Shown: positions 7,446 through 14,874 of the stretch, piece after piece | Numbering within the stretch: position 1 is the first letter of the stretch | How the letters are laid out: the number at the start of each line of letters is the position of its first letter | Assembly (NCBI GenBank): GCA_963663365.2 | Contig: CAXXIH010000008.1 | Span: 1,054,001-1,118,000, forward strand | DNA: 64,000 nt | Source of the DNA: G963663365 sp963663365 | GTDB taxonomy: Bacteria; Hinthialibacterota; Hinthialibacteria; Hinthialibacterales; G963663365 | Direction of reading: 5' to 3' | The notes under the pieces: model-generated | What the model was told of the DNA's origin: nothing | The model's database searches: none | What the model saw: the letters and a program-made list of their open reading frames with translations, nothing else | Position numbers and translations under genes: made by a program

Positions 7446-9310
7446 AACCATCTATTCCGCCAGATTCATCGGATTCTCAACAATCCGGCTCATTTCAGTT
7501 GCCGCCGATTCTGCATGAGCGATGGCCTGAGTTGGCCAACCGGCTTCAAAACGAATCGCCAAACCGCCGCAGCCTTATGCAGGCTATTGACTGGCAAAAC
7601 TGGTGGCAAAACAAGCGAAGAAATCCCACGCCAAGCGTATCCCCGGCTGCTCATGTACTTCTGATCGGACTTGACGATCCACAACAATTATCTGTCTTGG
7701 CGCAACAATGGGGAGACGAACTGACATTTATTCATATCATCGAGCCTGATATCGATCATTTATGTTGGTTGGCCGGGCAAAACGAGATGCTCTCGTGGCT
7801 AAATCATCCACGGCTTACGATTCGCATGGATTACGATCCAGCTCAGGTTGTAGCCGGTCTGGCGGCATATGGCCCCTCAGTGGGCGTCAATGGAATGGAT
7901 GTTTGGCTGGCTCCATCACTGGAGACACGCCGTCATGAATTCGAGACTTTGCAGTATGTGCTGAAGTCTTGGATTCTGGCCGAACGGCAGGATGTCCAAG
8001 TCCGTTATAAACAACGTGGACGTCCATTGGCCAATGTCATTCTTAATTCTCCCCGTATGGTTGCGGCCCACGGATTGAAAGAACTAAAGGATTGTTTTCA
8101 GGGGATTCCGGCATTTCTAATTGGCGCAGGACCATCACTGAACAATTGCCGTCAGCACTTAGCCGAGGCGGGCAAGCGCGGCATTATTCTACTAGCCGAT
8201 ACCGCACTCACTCCTGTCATAGAAATGGGAGTTAAGCCGGATGTTTTGGTTACATTGGATCCATCGCCCGCCAATCAAGCGCATTTTGCAGAGGCAAGCG
8301 TTCCCTCAGAGACGATTGTTGCTTGGTCACCTGAGGTCTATAGAGGTGTCCTGGAAAGAATATCCCCGGACCATTCGACTGTGGCTGTTCTCGATAACGA
8401 GAGCCCTCTTGCATCAGCAATGGGCAATGATGCCGGCATTGAAGGCGCATTACCCCGTTCTCTCCAAACCGGTGAAATGACCTACCGTTTGGCCGAGTAT
8501 TTGGGCTGCAATCCGATTGTTTTGGTCGGTTACGATTTGGCGATTCCGGCCGGAGGTGCAACACACGCCGATGGAACGGCATTACGCCGCCAGACTCAAC
8601 CAGCCGATGCGCAGGGGCGTATTGAGGTTGAGGGTGTGAATGGAATCACCGGATCATTCCAAAGCGCCGTGGAATCCGAAACCGGCTTGGATGGCAAACA
8701 AATCCATATTCCTCCCATATTCCGGCTTTACCGGGAACGCCTGGAGGAATTAATCAAAAACAGTTCTGCAGAAGTTATCGATGCAGGCGGAAGCGGCGCG
8801 CGCAAAAAAGGCGTACAAATCGAAAACCTGGCAACTCTGCTCCCAACCATGCCTGAACGCGAACAAATAAAGCCGCCTTTAAATCCAATCTCAAGACAAG
8901 AAGCAGAAAATCGCAGGGCAACACTGAGCGATTGGATGGACCGAATCAAAGCGGCCCTGAACCAAGCGTTAGTCCATGGGAAAGAGTTTGAGAGTACATT
9001 GCAGATGTGGCCCCAGGTTGCTGAGGATTCCGCCGTGCAACCGGTGCTTGAAGCACATCAATCTTTCCAAGGCATTTGGGACCGGCTCCAAAAGCAGGGA
9101 CTATACATTGAGGTAATCCAACCCTGTCTATTGCATTTGATCTACCGGCAGCTGGAGGTCTTGCGCACAGGCAACACCTCAACAAAACAACTTAGCGAGC
9201 AGTTACTGAAAAAGAACATTGACATCTATAGAGAATACGATTCGACTCTGAAAGGATTTCTTACCTTCGTGGACTATGCCCAAAATGCCCTCACAAGTTC
9301 TCAAAACTGA
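7442..9310 (+). CDS. DUF115 / MptE-like (Maf-type) protein
   Basis: A 622-residue protein. The centre (about residues 215-440) matches the 6-hydroxymethylpterin diphosphokinase MptE-like domain, with AFLIGAGPSLNNC, 'GIILLADTALTPV' and 'KPDVLVTLDPSPAN'. In bacteria this domain is typical of Maf motility accessory factors, which transfer nonulosonic sugars to flagellin; other members are of unknown role. The C-terminal 180 residues are helical. It starts with a TTG overlapping the TGA of the HATPase gene. No flagellin or nonulosonate genes are in the window, so glycosylation is only one possibility. A good terminator follows at 9380-9410. Confidence 0.8.
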   Translation: MKPSIPPDSSDSQQSGSFQLPPILHERWPELANRLQNESPNRRSLMQAIDWQNWWQNKRRNPTPSVSPAAHVLLIGLDDPQQLSVLAQQWGDELTFIHIIEPDIDHLCWLAGQNEMLSWLNHPRLTIRMDYDPAQVVAGLAAYGPSVGVNGMDVWLAPSLETRRHEFETLQYVLKSWILAERQDVQVRYKQRGRPLANVILNSPRMVAAHGLKELKDCFQGIPAFLIGAGPSLNNCRQHLAEAGKRGIILLADTALTPVIEMGVKPDVLVTLDPSPANQAHFAEASVPSETIVAWSPEVYRGVLERISPDHSTVAVLDNESPLASAMGNDAGIEGALPRSLQTGEMTYRLAEYLGCNPIVLVGYDLAIPAGGATHADGTALRRQTQPADAQGRIEVEGVNGITGSFQSAVESETGLDGKQIHIPPIFRLYRERLEELIKNSSAEVIDAGGSGARKKGVQIENLATLLPTMPEREQIKPPLNPISRQEAENRRATLSDWMDRIKAALNQALVHGKEFESTLQMWPQVAEDSAVQPVLEAHQSFQGIWDRLQKQGLYIEVIQPCLLHLIYRQLEVLRTGNTSTKQLSEQLLKKNIDIYREYDSTLKGFLTFVDYAQNALTSSQN

Positions 9311-9379
9311 AACCTCAACAGATGGCTTGATTTAACGGGGATATTCTTGACATGGCCGGAGCCGCTGGGTAGTTTTTTG

Positions 9380-9410
9380 AAAAGCGGTGAACTTCCCGCT
9401 TCTTTTTTTT
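9380..9410 (+). terminator. Rho-independent terminator after the DUF115 gene
   Basis: AAGCGG (9382-9387) pairs with CCGCTT (9396-9401), flanked by an A-run on the left and followed by eight T residues (9403-9410). It lies 70 bases after the DUF115 stop. Confidence 0.75.
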
Positions 9411-9421
9411 GCGGAAAACTG

Positions 9422-9436
9422 GTTGACTTGGTCAAC
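9422..9436. promoter_or_regulatory. Perfect inverted repeat GTTGAC-TTG-GTCAAC, candidate operator
   Basis: Two 6-base arms with a 3-base spacer, 148 bases upstream of the iscA start and just after a terminator, so inside the only promoter region available to iscA and the MarR-type gene. The size and symmetry suit a dimeric winged-helix or Rrf2-type regulator. The role is inferred from position only. The rest of 9311-9584 has no gene. Confidence 0.5.
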
Positions 9437-9584
9437 TAATCTGAATGTCGAGGTCTATCGGACACACAACAAGCAACCGTGACACTGATACCCCGGCAAG
9501 AAGACAAGTTCTGTATTTACAGTGCATTACAAAAGAAGCGGCGGTTTTGCCCAAAATCAGATTGAACATTTGAAAGGTCCAATC

Positions 9585-9935
9585 ATGAGCGAAACAACAA
9601 CAATCAGCCCTATCGATCTTACCGACGCAGCAGCGGCTGAAGTCAAACGGCTAATGTCTGAGCAGAACCTTCCTGAAGGAACCGGGCTTCGCGTCGGCGT
9701 GAAAGGCGGAGGCTGTTCTGGATTGTCATACGCCCTCAATTTCGAAAACAAAGAGCGTGAAGGCGACCGTCAATTCACGATCAAGGACATCAAAGTCTTC
9801 ATCGATCCTAAAAGTCTGCTTTATCTCGCGGATATAACCGTGGATTTCACAAGTGGTTTGAATGGTTCCGGTTTTGTCTTTAACAATCCTCACGCGACAT
9901 CGACATGCGGTTGCGGAAGTTCTTTTAGCGCATAA
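9585..9935 (+). CDS. Iron-sulfur cluster assembly/carrier protein (IscA/ErpA, HesB family)
   Basis: A 116-residue A-type Fe-S carrier. It has the three family cysteines: Cys44 in GGGCSGLSY and Cys108/Cys110 in TCGCG near the C-terminus. The family receives [2Fe-2S] or [4Fe-4S] clusters from the scaffold and hands them to apo-enzymes in the cytoplasm. The ATG at 9585 follows AAAGG at 8-base spacing; a longer frame from 9522 has no ribosome binding site. No iscS, iscU or suf genes are nearby. The gene stands alone except for the MarR-type gene 13 bases downstream, which suggests that regulator controls Fe-S supply. Confidence 0.93.
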   Translation: MSETTTISPIDLTDAAAAEVKRLMSEQNLPEGTGLRVGVKGGGCSGLSYALNFENKEREGDRQFTIKDIKVFIDPKSLLYLADITVDFTSGLNGSGFVFNNPHATSTCGCGSSFSA

Positions 9936-9948
9936 GGCCCAAACCAAT

Positions 9949-10659
9949 ATGAGTTTAGCGAATAGCGATTACACGGTATTGCCGGGAAAAGACACAGTCT
10001 CGGAGATTCAAGAGGCTCTGTCTCCGGAAGATATGCAACGGCGATACCGTATTTTCGTCTTATTTGCGGCATCCATCCGGCAGCTAACAGGAAGCGATTT
10101 CATCTCCGGCCAGATCGATGAAAACGTAACGGATGCTCAGGCCGATGCCCTTCGATTTTTGCTGCTTAATGAAAACGTCTCTATGGGCGAAATCGCGTAT
10201 GGGTTGGGATACAGCATTTCGGGAGCAACAAAAGCCATGAACCGTTTGGAGGCCAAGGATTGGGTGGCAAGACAAACAGGGTGGAGCGACCAGCGGGAAG
10301 TGGATGTGAAGCTTACTCCCCGGGGGCGCGCCTTGGCCATGCAGATACTTGAAGCAACCTCCAAACGCGTGGATGAGATGGCCTCACGCATGCCGCCGGA
10401 GTTTATGGAACGCTTGGAATCTGTTCTGGAAGAGTTTGTCGGCTATTACGTGAACGATGAACGTTTGGCTAAAGAGCTCTGCGTAGCCTGCGGATTTGAA
10501 GGGGGAATAGACTGCTGTAAAACACAAGTCGATTGCATTGTTGCCAAATCACAAAGAAGAATTCTCAACGGTGAAAATGGCCGTCAATCATGTAAGGCAA
10601 ATCGCAAAAATTCCGCCACGGTTTGCCGAATCCAACCTCAGAGCCAGCCCGATAAGTGA
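9949..10659 (+). CDS. MarR-type winged-helix regulator with a cysteine-rich C-terminus
   Basis: 236 residues. Residues about 60-125 form a winged helix: 'VSMGEIAYGLGYSISGATKAMNRLEAK' region as recognition helices and 'REVDVKLTPRGRAL' as the wing. A long helix with 'ATSKRVDEMASRM' supports dimerisation, as in MarR proteins. The distinctive part is Cys178-x2-Cys181-x7-Cys189-Cys190-x5-Cys196, which looks like an Fe-S or metal site, followed by a basic tail of about 40 residues with two more cysteines. It lies 13 bases after iscA, with AAGG before the ATG at 9949. I infer an Fe-S- or redox-sensing regulator of iscA, analogous to IscR or SufR but in a different fold family; this is not proven. 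Confidence 0.75.
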   Translation: MSLANSDYTVLPGKDTVSEIQEALSPEDMQRRYRIFVLFAASIRQLTGSDFISGQIDENVTDAQADALRFLLLNENVSMGEIAYGLGYSISGATKAMNRLEAKDWVARQTGWSDQREVDVKLTPRGRALAMQILEATSKRVDEMASRMPPEFMERLESVLEEFVGYYVNDERLAKELCVACGFEGGIDCCKTQVDCIVAKSQRRILNGENGRQSCKANRKNSATVCRIQPQSQPDK

Positions 10660-10794
10660 AGCGATCATACCGGCCAAGAATTAGTTAACTTACAACCCTG
10701 CCACATTGCATAGTATTCTTTGCTTAGGCCGGGCCTGGAATCTGCGCATTACCCAAGGCCTCATCGGCAAAAATTGTATTGGTACCACAGATAA

Positions 10795-12633
10795 ATGATT
10801 GAGCCGGAACAACTTGCGGTCTTGCCTCATGAGCCAGGCGTTTATCTCATGCGCGGGGCATCGGGCAAAGTCGACTACATCGGCAAAGCCATCGATATCC
10901 AAAAGCGCGTCCGGTCACACTGCGCCCAAAAGGGAGGGACATACGCATCACCGTTTGTAGAGAATATCGAAGAAGTGGATTATGTCATCACCGGCAATGC
11001 GCGTGAAGCATTGATTCTTGAAGATTCCCTGATCAAAGAACACCTGCCGCTATACAACATAAAACTCAAAGACGATAAGCGGTATCCCTACTTAAAGATA
11101 ACTATGGCGGAAGAATTTCCGCGCGCGTATTTGACACGGACGGTGGAGCGCGACGGGAGCCGTTATTTCGGCCCCTATACACATGTCACGGCAGCCCGGA
11201 GGACACTGGCCGCATTACATGAAATCCTGCCTATGCGGACCTGCAAATATCCTTCGGAAGACTTACTCAAAGTCCGTCCGTGTGTTGAATATGAAATGGG
11301 CCGTTGCTGCGCGCCCTGCGGTAGTATTGTGAATGCCGAAGAGTACCGCGAATTATGCGAAGATATGATCGAATTCTTAAAAGGCGATACGCGAACGGTG
11401 ATCGAGACACTTACCGAACGGATGCATCGGTTCAGCGATTCGCTTCTTTTCGAAAAGGCGGCCATGTACCGCGATATTTTAAATGCGGCGCAGACATTTG
11501 CAGAAAAACAAACGATTGCCAAAGACACACATTTTTCTGAGGATTATCTAGGCTATGGCCGGGCGGGAACTTCGGCCTGTATGCATGTTTTAAAAAGGCG
11601 CAACGGCAAAATCGTAGCCACAACGCATCACTTTTTAGACGCTACGGATCAAAGCGGCCTGGTCGATATCTATGTGGCTTTTATCGAGCAGTACTATAGC
11701 GATCAGCCGGACATCCCCCGGAAATTAGTATTACCGATTTCACTCGGCAAAGCGCTACGGGAGGCGGCTGAATGTTGGATATCCGATCTGGCCGGTTTTA
11801 AAGTCCAATTGCATCACGCCCAACGTGGAGCAGAGGCAAACACCGCCGCCATGGCGCAACGCAACAGCATGCATAAAGCCGAACAGCGGCACCGCAAACT
11901 TCACGGCCTTTCGCAACGCGTCGAAAGCAGCGTAATTTCGCTCCAAGAAGCATTGGGGTTGGATCGTCCGCCTCTGCGTATTGAAGGCTTCGATATTTCC
12001 AATACTCAAGGAACCGAAATCGTCGCTTCAATGGTCGTTTTTCAAGACGGACGGCCGCTGAAATCCGACTATCGCCGCTTTAAAATTCAAGGTTTGGATG
12101 CCCCCGACGACTTCGCCTCAATGCGCCAAGTACTCATGCGCCGCTGGAGCCATGGAGAAAATTCGGATATCGATGAAAAGAGACGTTTTGCCTCCCCTCC
12201 GGATCTAATCTTAATTGACGGCGGCAAGGGGCAATTGACGGCGGCATCCGACAGCCTGAAGGAAATGAATGTGAAGAATATTCCTCTCTGTTCCCTGGCA
12301 AAAAGAGAGGAAGAAATCTTTTTGCCGGATGAGGAAGATCCAATTAAATTGCCATTGCGGCATGAAGGCTTGCAACTTTTGCAGCGTATACGCGATGAAG
12401 CCCACCGGTTTGCGATTACCTACCACCGTCTGAGGCGCGGCAAAGCCATGCGCCACTCACGACTGGCCGAAATTGAAGGAGTGGGACCGGCAACCGAACG
12501 AAAGTTATTGAAACACTTCGGCTCGCTCAAACGGCTTGCGGCAGCCCCTGCGGATGAAATCGCACACATCCCGGGAATGTCTAAAAAACTTGCAGAACGT
12601 ATCCATGCGGAATTAAATCCGAGCGGAGAATAG
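10795..12633 (+). CDS. uvrC: Excinuclease ABC subunit C
   Basis: A 612-residue UvrC, the nuclease that cuts on both sides of a lesion held by UvrA/UvrB. Domains in order: GIY-YIG nuclease (GVYLMRGASGKVDYIGKA, about residues 15-32, with 'ALILEDSLIK' after it), the Cys-rich linker CVEYEMGRCCAPC, the UVR motif (about 195-230), the RNase H-like nuclease with 'EGFDISNTQGTE' and LILIDGGKGQL, and a C-terminal pair of helix-hairpin-helix motifs (GVGPATERKLLKHFGS). The ATG at 10795 is the first in frame. Transcribed alone: 135 bases of gene-free DNA precede it. Confidence 0.97.
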   Translation: MIEPEQLAVLPHEPGVYLMRGASGKVDYIGKAIDIQKRVRSHCAQKGGTYASPFVENIEEVDYVITGNAREALILEDSLIKEHLPLYNIKLKDDKRYPYLKITMAEEFPRAYLTRTVERDGSRYFGPYTHVTAARRTLAALHEILPMRTCKYPSEDLLKVRPCVEYEMGRCCAPCGSIVNAEEYRELCEDMIEFLKGDTRTVIETLTERMHRFSDSLLFEKAAMYRDILNAAQTFAEKQTIAKDTHFSEDYLGYGRAGTSACMHVLKRRNGKIVATTHHFLDATDQSGLVDIYVAFIEQYYSDQPDIPRKLVLPISLGKALREAAECWISDLAGFKVQLHHAQRGAEANTAAMAQRNSMHKAEQRHRKLHGLSQRVESSVISLQEALGLDRPPLRIEGFDISNTQGTEIVASMVVFQDGRPLKSDYRRFKIQGLDAPDDFASMRQVLMRRWSHGENSDIDEKRRFASPPDLILIDGGKGQLTAASDSLKEMNVKNIPLCSLAKREEEIFLPDEEDPIKLPLRHEGLQLLQRIRDEAHRFAITYHRLRRGKAMRHSRLAEIEGVGPATERKLLKHFGSLKRLAAAPADEIAHIPGMSKKLAERIHAELNPSGE

Positions 12634-13089
12634 GCCATCCATCCCCCCCACCAGGCCGGAGTGCTAACCAATGGTGGATCAAAGAAAGAACGAATACGCC
12701 GAAAATGCCGAAAATTATCTTCCTACGATTTTGGGGATAGCCAAGTCTGTGTTTTACTCTTTGCTCAGGCCATAAGCAGGGAGAGACTTTCTGATACTGA
12801 CACTTCCTGTTTTGCAACCACTTGTATTTCATAAAGTTGTAAAAAGATAATTAAAATCGGCGTGAAGGCTGTTTTTGCGCCCGGCACACTGAAACAGCCA
12901 AGGCGGAAATACTGGAAATCTTTCGAGGATATTGGGGCGCGTATGTTACATCTTTAATTCGAACCTGAATAGAAGAAAAAAGATAATATTTAAAAATTTC
13001 CATCCACAATTAATCCACAAGGCACGCCTGTGCCTTTATGGCACAAAGTTGTCAAATGCAATTATTTCAACAATTATTCACCAAGGTGA

Positions 13090-13119
13090 TTGACACCCCA
13101 GAGAAACGCAAAGTATGAT
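13090..13119 (+). promoter_or_regulatory. Sigma-70-type promoter for the DUF3748 gene
   Basis: TTGACA (13090-13095), an 18-base spacer and TATGAT (13114-13119). This is the best promoter match I saw in the window and it points at the gene starting at 13225. Confidence 0.6.
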
Positions 13120-13124
13120 TAAAA

Positions 13125-13138
13125 CCGATCATGATCGG
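13125..13138. promoter_or_regulatory. 14-base perfect palindrome CCGATCATGATCGG, candidate operator
   Basis: It begins 5 bases after the -10 box, so it covers the expected transcription start. A repressor bound here would block initiation. The binding protein is unknown. Confidence 0.45.
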
Positions 13139-13224
13139 ACCTCCAAGACCGGGACTTTTTCACCCCCCTTCTCGAGGAAAATGTAACCCCTTATGGGAAA
13201 TAAAGGTTTGAAGGAGAGAATAAA

Positions 13225-14622
13225 ATGAATAGGTTTATTTCAGTTTGTTTCGTCGTTTTTTTCTTGGCCGGGCTGTGTGCTCTACCCGCCCAATGTTATG
13301 AGGAGGAAATTCAACTCACTTTTTCCACCGATGTGAATCACTCTCTTGATAACAACCTCAACTGGTCTCCGGACTGCCGATGGATTGCGTATGACACAAG
13401 AGCCTTCTCGGGTGGAATTTCAAACACTTTAACGCTTGAGAAAGTCAATATTTATTCAAAAGAGATCGTCGTCATGTATTCGGCGCCAAATGCTCTTCCC
13501 CTCGATGGTTTTGGCCCGGGTACAGCAGCTGTAAGTTTCTTCCCGGTCATAGATCGTGTAATCGCCATTCGTGGTATCGACGGGGTGCAATACGGAGGGA
13601 CTGCCCGCTTTGGCGCGATGATCAGCCCCACCAAAGGCGGTAAAGGCCCTTATGATTTTGTTATCTCTGACGCCAGAGACGCAACTGCGCCTTTTACACC
13701 AGGCGCGCTTCGCGGTGGAACACATCGCCATGAACCCAGTGGAGACGGACAATGGATCGGCTTCACCTATAACGATTCCGTTATGGAGGCTCTGGGCAAT
13801 AATCTCAGAACGATCGGCGTGACCAAACTGGGCATACCGGTCAACACAGACGATGCACTTGGTAACCATGACGGCGTCGGCTTCACCGTACTGGTCGTGA
13901 AAGTGAAGGCCCAAGCCGAAATCACACCGGGAAGCGATGATATCTACCAAGGTTCCGATGATTCCTGGGTTGGTGAGCGCGGCTATAAGAAGCCGGACGG
14001 AACCTGGCAACGTGCCCGTGCCTTTATCGGAAGGACGTTGTCGAGCGCCGGCTCGGAACTCAGAGAAGTCTTTATCGTCGATATCCCCGAGGATATTACG
14101 GTCGCCGGACCGGATGGCCCCCTCGAAGGAACCGCGACAACCTTCCCGATGCCTCCGGCTGGCACAGTTCAGCGCCGGTTGACCCACAGTACCTCGAACT
14201 GCGGCGGGATCATCCGTTGCAGTTTGGATGGATCACAGATTGCCTTCGTACGGGACAGCCAGATTTGGTTGGTCTCCCCGTTGGGCGGCGACGCGGTCCA
14301 GGCCACTTCGATTTCTACCGGAGTCTCCAAACCATGGTGGGATCCGAATGGCGACTACATTTACTGCATCTCCGACAACTCAATCTGGATGACGAATGTG
14401 ATCCCGGGCGATGCCAACTTTGGGCAGTCAACAAGGCTCACGGATCCGGATCTATACCCCGGCGCTTCGCCTGACGCTCTTTGCGTCTCCCCCAACGGCC
14501 AGTGGATCGCCTTCAATCGTAGCTTTGATCGAGGTGACGGCGTAAACGTTAAGCAGATCTACATTGCCCCTGCTGCACGCACGAGCTCGTTGAGTTCAGA
14601 CAACTGGAGTCAGTTAAAGTAA
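13225..14622 (+). CDS. Secreted DUF3748 (YidR-like) beta-propeller protein
   Basis: A 465-residue protein with a clear signal peptide (about residues 1-24, ending ALPAQC, where the Cys could also suggest lipidation, though the box is not canonical). The mature part is a TolB/YidR-like propeller: LNWSPDCRWIAYD, DARDATAPFTPGALRGGTH and 'SLDGSQIAFVRDSQIWLVSP' are blade motifs, and the TPGALRGGTH block is characteristic of DUF3748. E. coli YidR has no established function. The strong AAGGAGAG ribosome binding site, the good promoter and the strong terminator mark a well-expressed single-gene unit. Family assignment is firm; role is unknown. Confidence 0.85.
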   Translation: MNRFISVCFVVFFLAGLCALPAQCYEEEIQLTFSTDVNHSLDNNLNWSPDCRWIAYDTRAFSGGISNTLTLEKVNIYSKEIVVMYSAPNALPLDGFGPGTAAVSFFPVIDRVIAIRGIDGVQYGGTARFGAMISPTKGGKGPYDFVISDARDATAPFTPGALRGGTHRHEPSGDGQWIGFTYNDSVMEALGNNLRTIGVTKLGIPVNTDDALGNHDGVGFTVLVVKVKAQAEITPGSDDIYQGSDDSWVGERGYKKPDGTWQRARAFIGRTLSSAGSELREVFIVDIPEDITVAGPDGPLEGTATTFPMPPAGTVQRRLTHSTSNCGGIIRCSLDGSQIAFVRDSQIWLVSPLGGDAVQATSISTGVSKPWWDPNGDYIYCISDNSIWMTNVIPGDANFGQSTRLTDPDLYPGASPDALCVSPNGQWIAFNRSFDRGDGVNVKQIYIAPAARTSSLSSDNWSQLK

Positions 14623-14654
14623 GAGTTTTCGCACAGAATCTCTCTTTGTTAACC

Positions 14655-14699
14655 GGGGAGTGAGTTCCAGTAACGAATTCACTCCCCTTTTTTATTTTT
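14655..14699 (+). terminator. Rho-independent terminator after the DUF3748 gene
   Basis: GGGGAGTGA (14655-14663) pairs perfectly with TCACTCCCC (14679-14687), followed by TTTTTTATTTTT. It lies 32 bases after the stop codon. Confidence 0.88.
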
Positions 14700-14874
14700 A
14701 GGGCAAAAAGTTTTAGTAATCCTTGCCGATAAGTGTATGTTCTAAAGATGTCAATATGAATTTAAGAAGACTTGCCATGGTCAACATTCCGGGCTATTAA
14801 AAAGACCTGGAGTTTGCAGCGGCCAAAGTCTCAAGAGTCATCTGGAACAAAAAACCAATCCTGGATTACGAACC

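Larger units (their letters stand above)
12634..13224. other. Long intergenic region upstream of the DUF3748 gene
   Basis: No gene seen in 590 bases. It contains a perfect hairpin AAGGCAC-GCCT-GTGCCTT (13019-13036), the promoter and palindrome listed separately (13090-13138) and the strong ribosome binding site AAGGAGAG before the ATG at 13225. No terminator for uvrC is evident. Confidence 0.5.

Noticed and set aside
12971..13025. TCCACA-containing AT-rich stretch as a possible DnaA-box cluster or origin
   Set aside because: The boxes do not fit the 9-base consensus and no dnaA, dnaN or gyrase gene is near.
13456..14187. 243-codon minus-strand frame inside the DUF3748 gene
   Set aside because: The plus strand has the signal peptide, family motifs, promoter and terminator.
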